Below, piece after piece: positions 1-6,226 of a stretch of DNA of 64,000 nt (its first letter is position 1; each line of letters starts with the position of its first letter). A program made the position numbers and the translations under genes. The notes under the pieces are model-generated. The model was not told where the DNA came from. It was given only the letters and a program-made list of their open reading frames with translations, and ran no database searches. The DNA lies in assembly GCA_033344895.1 (NCBI GenBank), contig JAWPMN010000001.1:1426001-1490000 (forward strand), read 5' to 3'. The DNA comes from Alphaproteobacteria bacterium (lineage in GTDB: Bacteria; Pseudomonadota; Alphaproteobacteria; UBA8366; Aestuariispiraceae).

Positions 1-79
1 CATCGAAGGTGAAGCGCATCGGCTCCCTTCGCTCGATACGCCCGAACCCGTCGAGGCGGTTGGGTTGTTCGCTGCCCAT
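1..79 (-). CDS. soxA: Sarcosine oxidase alpha subunit, 5' end only
   Basis: Only the first 26 codons lie in the window; the gene runs off the left edge. The N-terminus reads MGSEQPNRLDGFGRIER followed by PMRFTFD, the family's usual entry (arginine-rich stretch, then a (L/M)xFTFDG strand). Its ATG shares one base with the soxD stop (TGATG), so the two are translationally coupled. The alpha subunit binds NAD+ and takes part in oxidative demethylation of sarcosine to glycine with formaldehyde transfer to tetrahydrofolate. Identity rests on this short N-terminus plus its position behind soxB and soxD. Confidence 0.8.
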   Translation of the reverse strand, partial: MGSEQPNRLDGFGRIERREPMRFTFD

Positions 80-381
80 CACGCGCCCTCCCCGCCGGCT
101 TCGTCAGATCCGGTTTCATCGGGCATCGGCCCGGCCGCCGGCCCGCAGGCCAGGATTTCATGGGTCAGCGTATTCCGCTCGACGCGGATCCACCGCCGGC
201 AACCAGCGACGTGATGCCAGTATTCGACATGCGGACCGCGCGGGTTATCACGCTGGTAGACGGCGTCGAACCAGGCGTCCTGGCCAACGGTGATGTCCGG
301 CACGGCGACACTGGCATCGCCGCCATAGCTGAACTCGACGACATCGCGTTCGCCGCAATGGGGGCAGGTGAAGCGGAACAT
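79..381 (-). CDS. soxD: Sarcosine oxidase delta subunit
   Basis: 100 aa, the usual size for SoxD, the small zinc-binding subunit of heterotetrameric sarcosine oxidase. It begins MFRFTCPHCGERD with a CxxC pair; a later His-His and Cys (HHVAGC, about residues 56-61) complete a plausible zinc site. The start has a strong RBS (AAGGAGG) that overlaps the soxB stop region 15 bp upstream, and the stop overlaps soxA. The order soxB-soxD-soxA is the standard operon for using sarcosine from glycine betaine or creatine breakdown in the cytoplasm. Confidence 0.93.
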   Translation of the reverse strand: MFRFTCPHCGERDVVEFSYGGDASVAVPDITVGQDAWFDAVYQRDNPRGPHVEYWHHVAGCRRWIRVERNTLTHEILACGPAAGPMPDETGSDEAGGEGA

Positions 382-395
382 TCCGTCCGTCCTCC

Positions 396-1652
396 TTAAT
401 GGTGGCCCGGGATCGGCCCGGCCCCGCGCTCGTCGACCATCCGACCGTCACGGAAACGCGCCAGATCGAGATCGCGGTTGATCCAGTGGGGTTCGTCATG
501 GGCGATGGTATGGGCAAAGACCCATCCGGAACCCGGCGTCGCCTTGAACCCTCCATAGCACCAGCCGCCGTTGAGATAGAGGCCCTTCACCGGTGTCTTG
601 CCGATGATCGGGCTGCCATCCATCGACATGTCCATCACCCCGGCCCAATGGCGCAGCATCCGGATTCGCCCGATGGACGGCATCAGGGCCATCCCTTCCT
701 CTCCCAGATGTTCGACCAGCGGCAGGTTGCCGCGCTGCGCATAGGAATTGTAGCCGTCCAGGTCGCCACCGAAGACCAGCCCCCCCTTGTCGGACTGACT
801 GATGTAGAAATGTCCGGCGCCGAAGGTGACCACCCCGTCGATGAAAGGTTTCAGGGGCTCGGACACGAAGGCCTGCAGCAGATGGCTTTCGATCGGCAGC
901 GTCAGCCCGGCCAGCGCCGCGACCTGACTGGTATGTCCGGCAACCGCCATGCCGATCTTTTCCGCCTTGATCGGTCCGCGCGTCGTCTGAACCCCCTTCA
1001 CCGCACCGCCCTGGATGTCGAAACCGGTCACCTCGCAGTTCTGGATGATATCGACACCCAGGCTGTCGGCGGCCCGTGCAAACCCCCAGGCGACCGCGTC
1101 GTGGCGCGCCGTGCCCCCGCGCGGCTGCAGCAGGCCACCGACAATGGGAAAACGCGCATTGTCGGAAAAATCCAGCACCGGCGCGTAGCGACGAACCTGC
1201 TCGCGGTCCAGCAATTCGGCATCGATCCCGTTCAGCCGCATCGCATTGCCGCGCCGCGCATAGGCATCCATCTGCGCGTCGCTATGGGCCAGGTTCAGGA
1301 CCCCGCGCTGCGAGAACATTACGTTGTAGTTCAGATCGACCGACAGGCCTTCCCACAGTTTCAGCGAATGCTCATAGAAATGGGCGTTCGCCTCCAGCAT
1401 GTAGTTGGACCGCACAATGGTCGTGTTGCGGCCCGTATTGCCGCCGCCCAGCCAGCCCTTCTCCAGCACGGCGATGTTGGTCATGCCATGCAGTTTGGCC
1501 AGATAGTAGGCGGTCGCCAGGCCATGGCCGCCCCCGCCGATGATGATCGCGTCATATTCGGGCTTCGGCTCCGGGTCACGCCATGCGCGCACCCAATGCT
1601 TCTGCCCGGTCAGTCCGCCCTTGAGGACACTGAAAACGGAATACCGGGACAT
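396..1652 (-). CDS. soxB: Sarcosine oxidase beta subunit
   Basis: 418 aa, matching the family length when started at MSRYSVFSVLKGG; an in-frame extension to 1763 adds residues with no family character, so I chose 1652. An FAD-binding GGGGHGLATAYYLAK motif lies near residue 34 (DAO superfamily). The ARHDAVAWGFAR segment contains the histidine region that carries covalent FMN in this family. The enzyme oxidises sarcosine at this subunit's FAD and passes electrons to O2 through FMN. First gene of the operon; soxD starts 15 bp after its stop. Confidence 0.93.
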   Translation of the reverse strand: MSRYSVFSVLKGGLTGQKHWVRAWRDPEPKPEYDAIIIGGGGHGLATAYYLAKLHGMTNIAVLEKGWLGGGNTGRNTTIVRSNYMLEANAHFYEHSLKLWEGLSVDLNYNVMFSQRGVLNLAHSDAQMDAYARRGNAMRLNGIDAELLDREQVRRYAPVLDFSDNARFPIVGGLLQPRGGTARHDAVAWGFARAADSLGVDIIQNCEVTGFDIQGGAVKGVQTTRGPIKAEKIGMAVAGHTSQVAALAGLTLPIESHLLQAFVSEPLKPFIDGVVTFGAGHFYISQSDKGGLVFGGDLDGYNSYAQRGNLPLVEHLGEEGMALMPSIGRIRMLRHWAGVMDMSMDGSPIIGKTPVKGLYLNGGWCYGGFKATPGSGWVFAHTIAHDEPHWINRDLDLARFRDGRMVDERGAGPIPGHH

Positions 1653-1820
1653 GGCGAGTTCAATCACTCCTGAAACGGCGGCAGGGCTGAAGTCGCGGAT
1701 ACCCCAAGACTTAGACCAGCGCGAATGCAGGCTATCTAAATCGAATCGCGCGGCAAGCGACACGTTGGAATCCGTCCCGGATCATTCAAATCTCGCCATC
1801 TTTGGCCTGGAACCGACAGA

Positions 1821-2090
1821 TTACTCCACCAGCGCTCTGGCACCGCCATGTTGATCCCAGTCCGACCAGCCCGGAAACCGTATCGGCGGCAGAGTTTCCC
1901 GCTGGCGCAAATGCTCCGACCAGCCGGCGAGCTGATCGGCGCGCAGCGCCTCGGCGGCGCCCTCATCGCGATAGGAAAATCCATGCCCCTGCACACCATA
2001 GGCCGCAAAAGGCGGCAGGATCGTGAAGCCCAGATAGTGCAAGGAGTAATGAACCGGCCACAGGATCTGCGCAAGGTCGCCGCCGCCATC
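1821..2090 (-). pseudogene. C-terminal remnant of an NAD(P)H oxidoreductase (MdaB/YheR-like)
   Basis: Reading minus from about 2090, the frame gives GGGDLAQILWPVHYSLHYLG, then TILPPFAAYGVQGHG and PPIRFPGWSDWD, ending at a stop at 1821. This is the C-terminal third of flavodoxin-fold NAD(P)H quinone reductases of the Kef-ancillary/MdaB group. No start codon or flavodoxin N-terminal half exists upstream; the DNA there instead resembles the tail of a LysR gene on the other strand. I read it as a decayed gene that lost its 5' two thirds by deletion. Confidence 0.6.
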
Positions 2091-2197
2091 CGCGACGGGG
2101 CCGGCGCCGGAATTCTGCCCTGCTATCTGGCCGGCATGTCCGGCTGATCCTCGTCGCGCACCGCGACAGGAGCCGAGTGTGGGTCCTTCGGCTGTGA
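2085..2197 (+). pseudogene. C-terminal remnant of a LysR-family regulator (frameshifted)
   Basis: Plus-strand codons read AAIRDGAGAGILPCYLAG, the effector-domain signature seen near the end of LysR proteins (raGlGiailPcyla). The frame stops at 2147; a shift continues as LILVAHRDRSRVWVLRL, as expected for the family's final strands, and stops at 2197. There is no N-terminal HTH. It starts where the adjacent oxidoreductase remnant breaks off, so both are best explained as the surviving 3' ends of a formerly divergent regulator/target pair. Confidence is moderate because the fragment is short. Confidence 0.45.
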
Positions 2198-2249
2198 CGG
2201 CCGGGGCGACAGATCGCTGAAGGCCTAGGCCTCTCGAATCGCCCGGCGA

Positions 2250-3143
2250 TCAGGCATGGTTCGTCGGCCGGAAACTGCTTCGGACCAGGTCGCCGAGACG
2301 CGCGACCTGTGCCGGCAGGACGCGGGCTTTTCGCTGGATCAGCCAGAGGTCGCTGACCACCGGCTCGTCCAGTTCGACCACTTTCAACCGATCGCGGCGG
2401 TGAAATGCCTCATAACCGCTGCGCGGCAGGATCGTGTAGCCAATTCCTTGGGCGACGGGTTCCAGGATCTGCCCGATCTGATTGACATAGCTTCGTACCC
2501 TCAGGCTTTCCGCCCCCCGAAAATCCGCCGGATAGTTCGCCGCCAGAACCTGTTCGGCATAGCCCGCCCCGTCGGGATGGGCGATGAACCCAAGTTCCTG
2601 CAGCCGCGCAAAATCCGGCGCTGCCGGCGCCGAGTTGGGAAGGATCAGGCACAGTTCATCCTGACCAATCCGGGTACCGGTCAATCTGGCACCTGTCGGG
2701 GCAGTATCGACGATACCCAAGTCGAACGCGCCCTGTTGCACACCGTCGACAATGCGGCCCTGCGGCGCGGCCTCGAGCCGGATCTGCAAGCCTGGAGCGT
2801 CCCGCATCAATGTCAGGCACGACGGGTAGAGCAGCAGAGCCAGACTTCCCGAGCAGGCGAGCGTTGCCGCGCCGGTATCGGGGTCATCCCATGCCAATGC
2901 CGCGCGCAGCCGCCTTTCCTCCTCCCGCCGACTCCGCCCCAGGGCAAGAACCGCTTCGCCCGCCGGCGTCGGCACGAAGCTCTTTCCATCGCGGGACAGC
3001 AGCGCCTGGCCGACCTGCTGTTCAAGCTTTTGCAGATGCTGCGACACACCGGGCTGGGTCATGTTGAGACGCCGGGCGGCACGCGTGAAATGGCCTTCAT
3101 CGCAAAGCGTTACATAGGTTTCCAGCCAGGTGGCGTTCAACAT
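2250..3143 (-). CDS. LysR-family transcriptional regulator
   Basis: 297 aa, full family length. The N-terminal winged HTH (residues 3-62) includes FTRAARRLNMTQPGVSQHLQKLEQQ; a PBP2-like effector domain follows (about 90-290). It is divergent from the VOC-family gene at 3259 across a 115-bp gap holding an AT-rich inverted repeat, so it probably regulates itself and that gene. The inducer cannot be inferred. The regulator is intact and separate from the LysR fragment just downstream at 2085-2197. Confidence 0.9.
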   Translation of the reverse strand: MLNATWLETYVTLCDEGHFTRAARRLNMTQPGVSQHLQKLEQQVGQALLSRDGKSFVPTPAGEAVLALGRSRREEERRLRAALAWDDPDTGAATLACSGSLALLLYPSCLTLMRDAPGLQIRLEAAPQGRIVDGVQQGAFDLGIVDTAPTGARLTGTRIGQDELCLILPNSAPAAPDFARLQELGFIAHPDGAGYAEQVLAANYPADFRGAESLRVRSYVNQIGQILEPVAQGIGYTILPRSGYEAFHRRDRLKVVELDEPVVSDLWLIQRKARVLPAQVARLGDLVRSSFRPTNHA

Positions 3144-3158
3144 CGTTATTTCATTTTG

Positions 3159-3183
3159 TTATCATAATTAGTCATAATGATAA
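3159..3183. promoter_or_regulatory. Candidate LysR operator in the divergent promoter
   Basis: Arms TTATCATAAT (3159-3168) and ATAATGATAA (3174-3183) match at nine of ten positions with a 5-bp centre, in an AT-rich gap between divergent genes. LysR regulators typically bind interrupted dyads of this kind (T-N11-A type). It lies 16 bp upstream of the LysR start and about 75 bp upstream of the VOC start. Binding is inference. Confidence 0.5.
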
Positions 3184-3258
3184 TTTCATTATTCGACTTG
3201 GGCCGTCCAGATTCCTGTCATCGGTCAGGCGACAGAAATCACAGGAAAGGAATCAGCC

Positions 3259-3759
3259 ATGTCGAATGTCACCCCCCGCACCTTCTCTCATATCGGGCTT
3301 TCGGTTCCAGATCTGGACGCCGCCGTTGCCTTCTATCGCGACGTTCTGGGCTTCTACGTCATCATGGAACCGACGCGCATAACCGAGGATGACAGCCCGA
3401 TTGGCGTCATGTGCACGGACGTCTTCGGGCCCAACTGGGGGTCCTTCCGAATTGCGCATATGGCGACGGCGGACCGGATCGGGATCGAGTTGTTCGAATT
3501 TCCGGACAACTACCAACCGGAAGACAATCTGCAGCATCGGCAGATCGGCATGTTTCATTTTGCCGTCCAGGACCCGGATCTGGAGGGCCTGCTGCAGCGC
3601 ATCGTCGATGCCGGCGGCAGGCAGCGCATGCCGGTACGCGAGTATTTTCCCGGCGAGAAGCCCTATCGCATGGTCTATGTCGAGGATCCGTTCGGCATCG
3701 TCTTCGAAATCTACTCGCACAGTTACGAACTGACGTACTCCGCGGGCGCCTATAGTTGA
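3259..3759 (+). CDS. VOC-family (glyoxalase/bleomycin-resistance fold) protein
   Basis: 166 aa. An N-terminal module begins FSHIGLSVPDLDAAVAFYRD and a second half has QIGMFHFAVQDPDLEGLLQR and YVEDPFGIVFEIYSHSYE, the paired beta-alpha-beta-beta-beta units of vicinal-oxygen-chelate proteins. Metal ligands fit His11 and Glu in FEIYS. Likely a glyoxalase I-like lyase or extradiol dioxygenase-like enzyme; the substrate is unknown. RBS AGGAAAGGA precedes the ATG. Divergent from the LysR gene and followed by a strong terminator, so probably monocistronic and LysR-controlled. Confidence 0.85.
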   Translation: MSNVTPRTFSHIGLSVPDLDAAVAFYRDVLGFYVIMEPTRITEDDSPIGVMCTDVFGPNWGSFRIAHMATADRIGIELFEFPDNYQPEDNLQHRQIGMFHFAVQDPDLEGLLQRIVDAGGRQRMPVREYFPGEKPYRMVYVEDPFGIVFEIYSHSYELTYSAGAYS

Positions 3760-3789
3760 TCGGGCGCACCAGCCGGAAACAATGAAAGT

Positions 3790-3824
3790 GGCGGCGGGCG
3801 CGGGCCCGCCGCCGACTGGTTTTT
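3790..3824 (+). terminator. Rho-independent terminator after the VOC gene
   Basis: A perfect 10-bp stem, GGCGGCGGGC (3790-3799) with GCCCGCCGCC (3804-3813), closes on a 4-nt loop; TTTTT follows at 3820-3824. It lies between the convergent VOC gene and the S4 gene. Confidence 0.8.
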
Positions 3825-3857
3825 GCCGACTGGCTTTCCCCGTCTGGTTCTCGCCGC

Positions 3858-4232
3858 TTAGTCCTCGCCGCGTAGCCGGTCGATCTCGCGCCGTTCCTTC
3901 TTGGTCGGACGTCCGGCGCCTTCATCACGGACCGCGACCGGGGCCGGGCGGTCCACCTTGGGTTTGGGCTGCGGCGGCGACAGATCCGAATAGAGCGCCT
4001 GGGCTTCGGGCGCCGGTCCACGGCGTTCCGCCAGTCCCAGAATTTCGATCACGCGAACATGCGGGCCCTGGGGAAAGGTCAGAACATCGCCCGCTGTCAC
4101 CGAGTGGCTGGGCTTTCGGACCGGCTGGCGGTTGATCCGGACATGACCTGCCGAGACAACATCTGAGGCCAGGCTGCGCGTCTTGAAAAATCGCGCGTGC
4201 CAGAGCCATTTGTCGATACGCTGCTTGGTCAT
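3858..4232 (-). CDS. S4-domain RNA-binding protein (Hsp15/HslR-like)
   Basis: 124 aa from ATG 4232. Residues 4-62 are an S4 RNA-binding fold: RIDKWLWHARFFKTRSLASD, then GHVRINRQPVRKPSHSVTAGD. A basic, proline-rich tail ends GRPTKKERREIDRLRGED. Hsp15 binds stalled 50S subunits carrying nascent chains; the alphaproteobacterial members usually follow a Suv3-like helicase gene. Here that helicase (6227-8818) is on the same strand but separated by a three-gene cassette. In-frame sequence upstream of 4232 overlaps the next gene and is not needed. Confidence 0.85.
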   Translation of the reverse strand: MTKQRIDKWLWHARFFKTRSLASDVVSAGHVRINRQPVRKPSHSVTAGDVLTFPQGPHVRVIEILGLAERRGPAPEAQALYSDLSPPQPKPKVDRPAPVAVRDEGAGRPTKKERREIDRLRGED

Positions 4233-4324
4233 CGGTCGGCGGAACACCCGGCAGTGGGAAACGGATCGCACCCTTCGAACCCGCAACAAGTATCCCCGAT
4301 TCCCCTGGCGGAATGCGAGGGAAT

Positions 4325-4939
4325 TCAGACCAGAAGGCGCTTGCCGGCCGGCGTTTCGATTTCCGCGACCAGCCCGGCCTCCGCGGCATGCGCGAAGGAC
4401 AGCCGGTCGTCCGCCAGATAATCCTGTGCGAAGGAGTCGACCGGCGTTATGTCCGGGTGGCCAATGCGCAGCATGGCAAGACGGCACCCCAGATCGACCA
4501 TGGCCTCCGCCGGATGCGGTCCCGGCGGCCATTCGATCAGGGTAGGAAAGGCGCCATCCATCGGCAGAGACCCGTCCGGCGGGACTGAAATGCGCCAGTT
4601 CAAGGTTCCGCGCGTGATCGATTCCGCCCGACCCGCGACCGGATACCGGGTCAGCGCCGCGTCCAGATCGGTGACGCCGACCACCCAGGTCGCCAGCCGC
4701 GTCGACCCGGGTCGATCCAGACCGAACCAGCGCGGACGCCCCGGCGCGGGCGCATCCGGATCTGGCGCCACGATCTCCAGAAACAGTCCGGGGCCCAGTC
4801 GCATCAGGCAGTTATGGGTGCTCATCTGGACATGCGCGCCGCCGGCCGGGACAATCACGCCCAACGCGTTTTCGACATGGCGGACACCCGCGGCAAGGTC
4901 GGCTGAGACGACGGTGATGTGATCCAGACGATAGGTCAT
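4325..4939 (-). CDS. Glyoxalase-like (VOC superfamily) domain protein
   Basis: 204 aa from ATG 4939 with RBS AAGGA; the open frame extends to 5206 but overlaps the upstream hydrolase. The start MTYRLDHITVVSADLAAGV and the STHNCLMRLGP and GLFLEIVAPDPD segments are typical of the Glyoxalase_3 type of VOC protein. Function is unknown; these often accompany hydrolases in small catabolic cassettes. Third gene of the ArsR-dehalogenase-VOC set, 8 bp after the hydrolase stop. Confidence 0.8.
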   Translation of the reverse strand: MTYRLDHITVVSADLAAGVRHVENALGVIVPAGGAHVQMSTHNCLMRLGPGLFLEIVAPDPDAPAPGRPRWFGLDRPGSTRLATWVVGVTDLDAALTRYPVAGRAESITRGTLNWRISVPPDGSLPMDGAFPTLIEWPPGPHPAEAMVDLGCRLAMLRIGHPDITPVDSFAQDYLADDRLSFAHAAEAGLVAEIETPAGKRLLV

Positions 4940-4947
4940 GACGATCC

Positions 4948-5856
4948 TTACTGTTCGAAAAAATCCGATAGCGCCGCGAACGCGTCTTCTGGGGCCTCCT
5001 CGGGAATGAAGTGACCACCCGGTACCGGCGCCAATGTGAGATCCGGGGCCCAGCGTGCCCAAACCTCCCCCATGTCGAAATGGCGCCCCGCGACACCATC
5101 CGTGCCCCACATTACAAGGGTCGGGCACATAATCCGGCGCCCGGACCGGCGATCGGCGCGGTCGTGGTCGCGGTCGATCGTGAAGCCGGCCCGAAAGCAT
5201 TCGCACATGGCGGACACGGACGCCTCACTTGCAGCGGATTGCAGATAGAGCGACAGGGCCCGGTCGTGATAAGGCACCGGTCCGGGGGATAGCCCGGTCA
5301 GGATTTCCCGCATGAAGCCCTGCGGGTCGCCGGCAATCAGTCGCTCCGGGCCCGGACGGGGCTGGGTCAGAAAGAAAAAATAGTAGTAGTCCTGCGCCAG
5401 ATCGGCGGAAACGGCGTCATAGAAATCCAGGGCCGGTACAATGTCGAGAATCGCCAGCCGCGTTACCCGGTCGGGAAAGTCCAAGGCCAGGCGGCGGGCG
5501 ACCCGCCCACCGCGATCGTGCCCGACCAGACCAAACCGGTCATGTCCAAGTTCATGCATCACGGCTGCCTGTTCCGCCGCCATGGCCCGTTTTGAATAGG
5601 GCAGATGATCCGCACAGGCACCCGGTTTGTGGCTTTCGCCCCGACCCCGCAGATCGGTCAGAACCACGGAATACCGTTCCGCAAGACGCGGCGCGATGAG
5701 GTGCCAGCACAGATGCGTCTGCGGATCGCCGTGCAGCATCAGCAAGGGCGGCCCTTCCCCCGCCGTCAGGACTTGGACCGGGCCATCGCCGACATCGATC
5801 CGATGCCGCCGGAATTCCGGCAAAAGGGCCGCGTCAGCCTGTTCATAGGGAGTCAC
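4948..5856 (-). CDS. Alpha/beta hydrolase, haloacetate dehalogenase-like
   Basis: 302 aa from GTG 5856, preceded by GGGAGG at 7-bp spacing. An ATG at 5937 would overlap the ArsR gene much further, so I prefer the GTG, which overlaps the ArsR stop by 14 bp. Motifs: LLMLHGDPQTHLCWH (oxyanion loop), DLRGRGESHKP, nucleophile elbow VGHDRGGRVA with Asp rather than Ser, the YYYFFFLTQP segment, acid region MWGTDG and catalytic His in PGGHFIPEEAP. Asp nucleophile plus DRG is the signature of fluoroacetate/haloacetate dehalogenases and some epoxide hydrolases. The substrate is not proven. Confidence 0.83.
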   Translation of the reverse strand: MTPYEQADAALLPEFRRHRIDVGDGPVQVLTAGEGPPLLMLHGDPQTHLCWHLIAPRLAERYSVVLTDLRGRGESHKPGACADHLPYSKRAMAAEQAAVMHELGHDRFGLVGHDRGGRVARRLALDFPDRVTRLAILDIVPALDFYDAVSADLAQDYYYFFFLTQPRPGPERLIAGDPQGFMREILTGLSPGPVPYHDRALSLYLQSAASEASVSAMCECFRAGFTIDRDHDRADRRSGRRIMCPTLVMWGTDGVAGRHFDMGEVWARWAPDLTLAPVPGGHFIPEEAPEDAFAALSDFFEQ

Positions 5857-6148
5857 GGATCCACCTCCCGTATTCGGCCAATCCATCCTCGTTCCGCGAA
5901 AAGAAGGCCCATTGGCCAATGCGCCGAACCGTAACAAACCCCGCGCGACGCAAGAGATCGAGATGACGGCTGGCCGTCGGCTGGGCCATTTCCAGCTTTT
6001 CCGCGATCAGGGTGACGCAAACGCCGATCTCCGCCGGGTCGCCGGTCACCTGATGCGCGAAGTGCCGGTCCGGCTCTTTCAGCCAGGCCAGAATGTTCAT
6101 GCGGGCGTCGCTGGCCAAGGCTTTGGCCTGCTCAATTCGGTCAGCCAT
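5843..6148 (-). CDS. ArsR-family winged-helix regulator
   Basis: 101 aa. The HTH region is CVTLIAEKLEMAQPTASRHLDLLRRAG (residues 44-70), followed by the wing FVTVRRIGQWAFFSRNED. No obvious cysteine metal-binding pair is present (one Cys), so it is probably not a metal sensor. It heads the cassette with the dehalogenase-like hydrolase and the VOC protein, and its stop overlaps the hydrolase start, so it likely controls that operon in response to a small molecule. Confidence 0.88.
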   Translation of the reverse strand: MADRIEQAKALASDARMNILAWLKEPDRHFAHQVTGDPAEIGVCVTLIAEKLEMAQPTASRHLDLLRRAGFVTVRRIGQWAFFSRNEDGLAEYGRWIRDSL

Positions 6149-6157
6149 ACTTCTGTG

Positions 6158-6167
6158 TATAGCTATA
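6158..6167. promoter_or_regulatory. Possible ArsR operator
   Basis: The perfect palindrome TATAGCTATA lies 10 bp upstream of the ArsR start, within an AT-rich stretch (6150-6190) that also repeats GCTAT at 6170. ArsR-type proteins often autoregulate through short AT-rich dyads here. A site this short could arise by chance. Confidence 0.3.
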
Positions 6168-6226
6168 TTGCTATTTACGCAATCATGTAATGATTTCTCC
6201 GCTGAAATCGGGCCATTCGGTCGTGA

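Noticed and set aside
9-293. A plus-strand ORF at the left edge
   Set aside because: It overlaps soxD and soxA in antisense and encodes an Arg/Pro-rich product typical of shadow frames.
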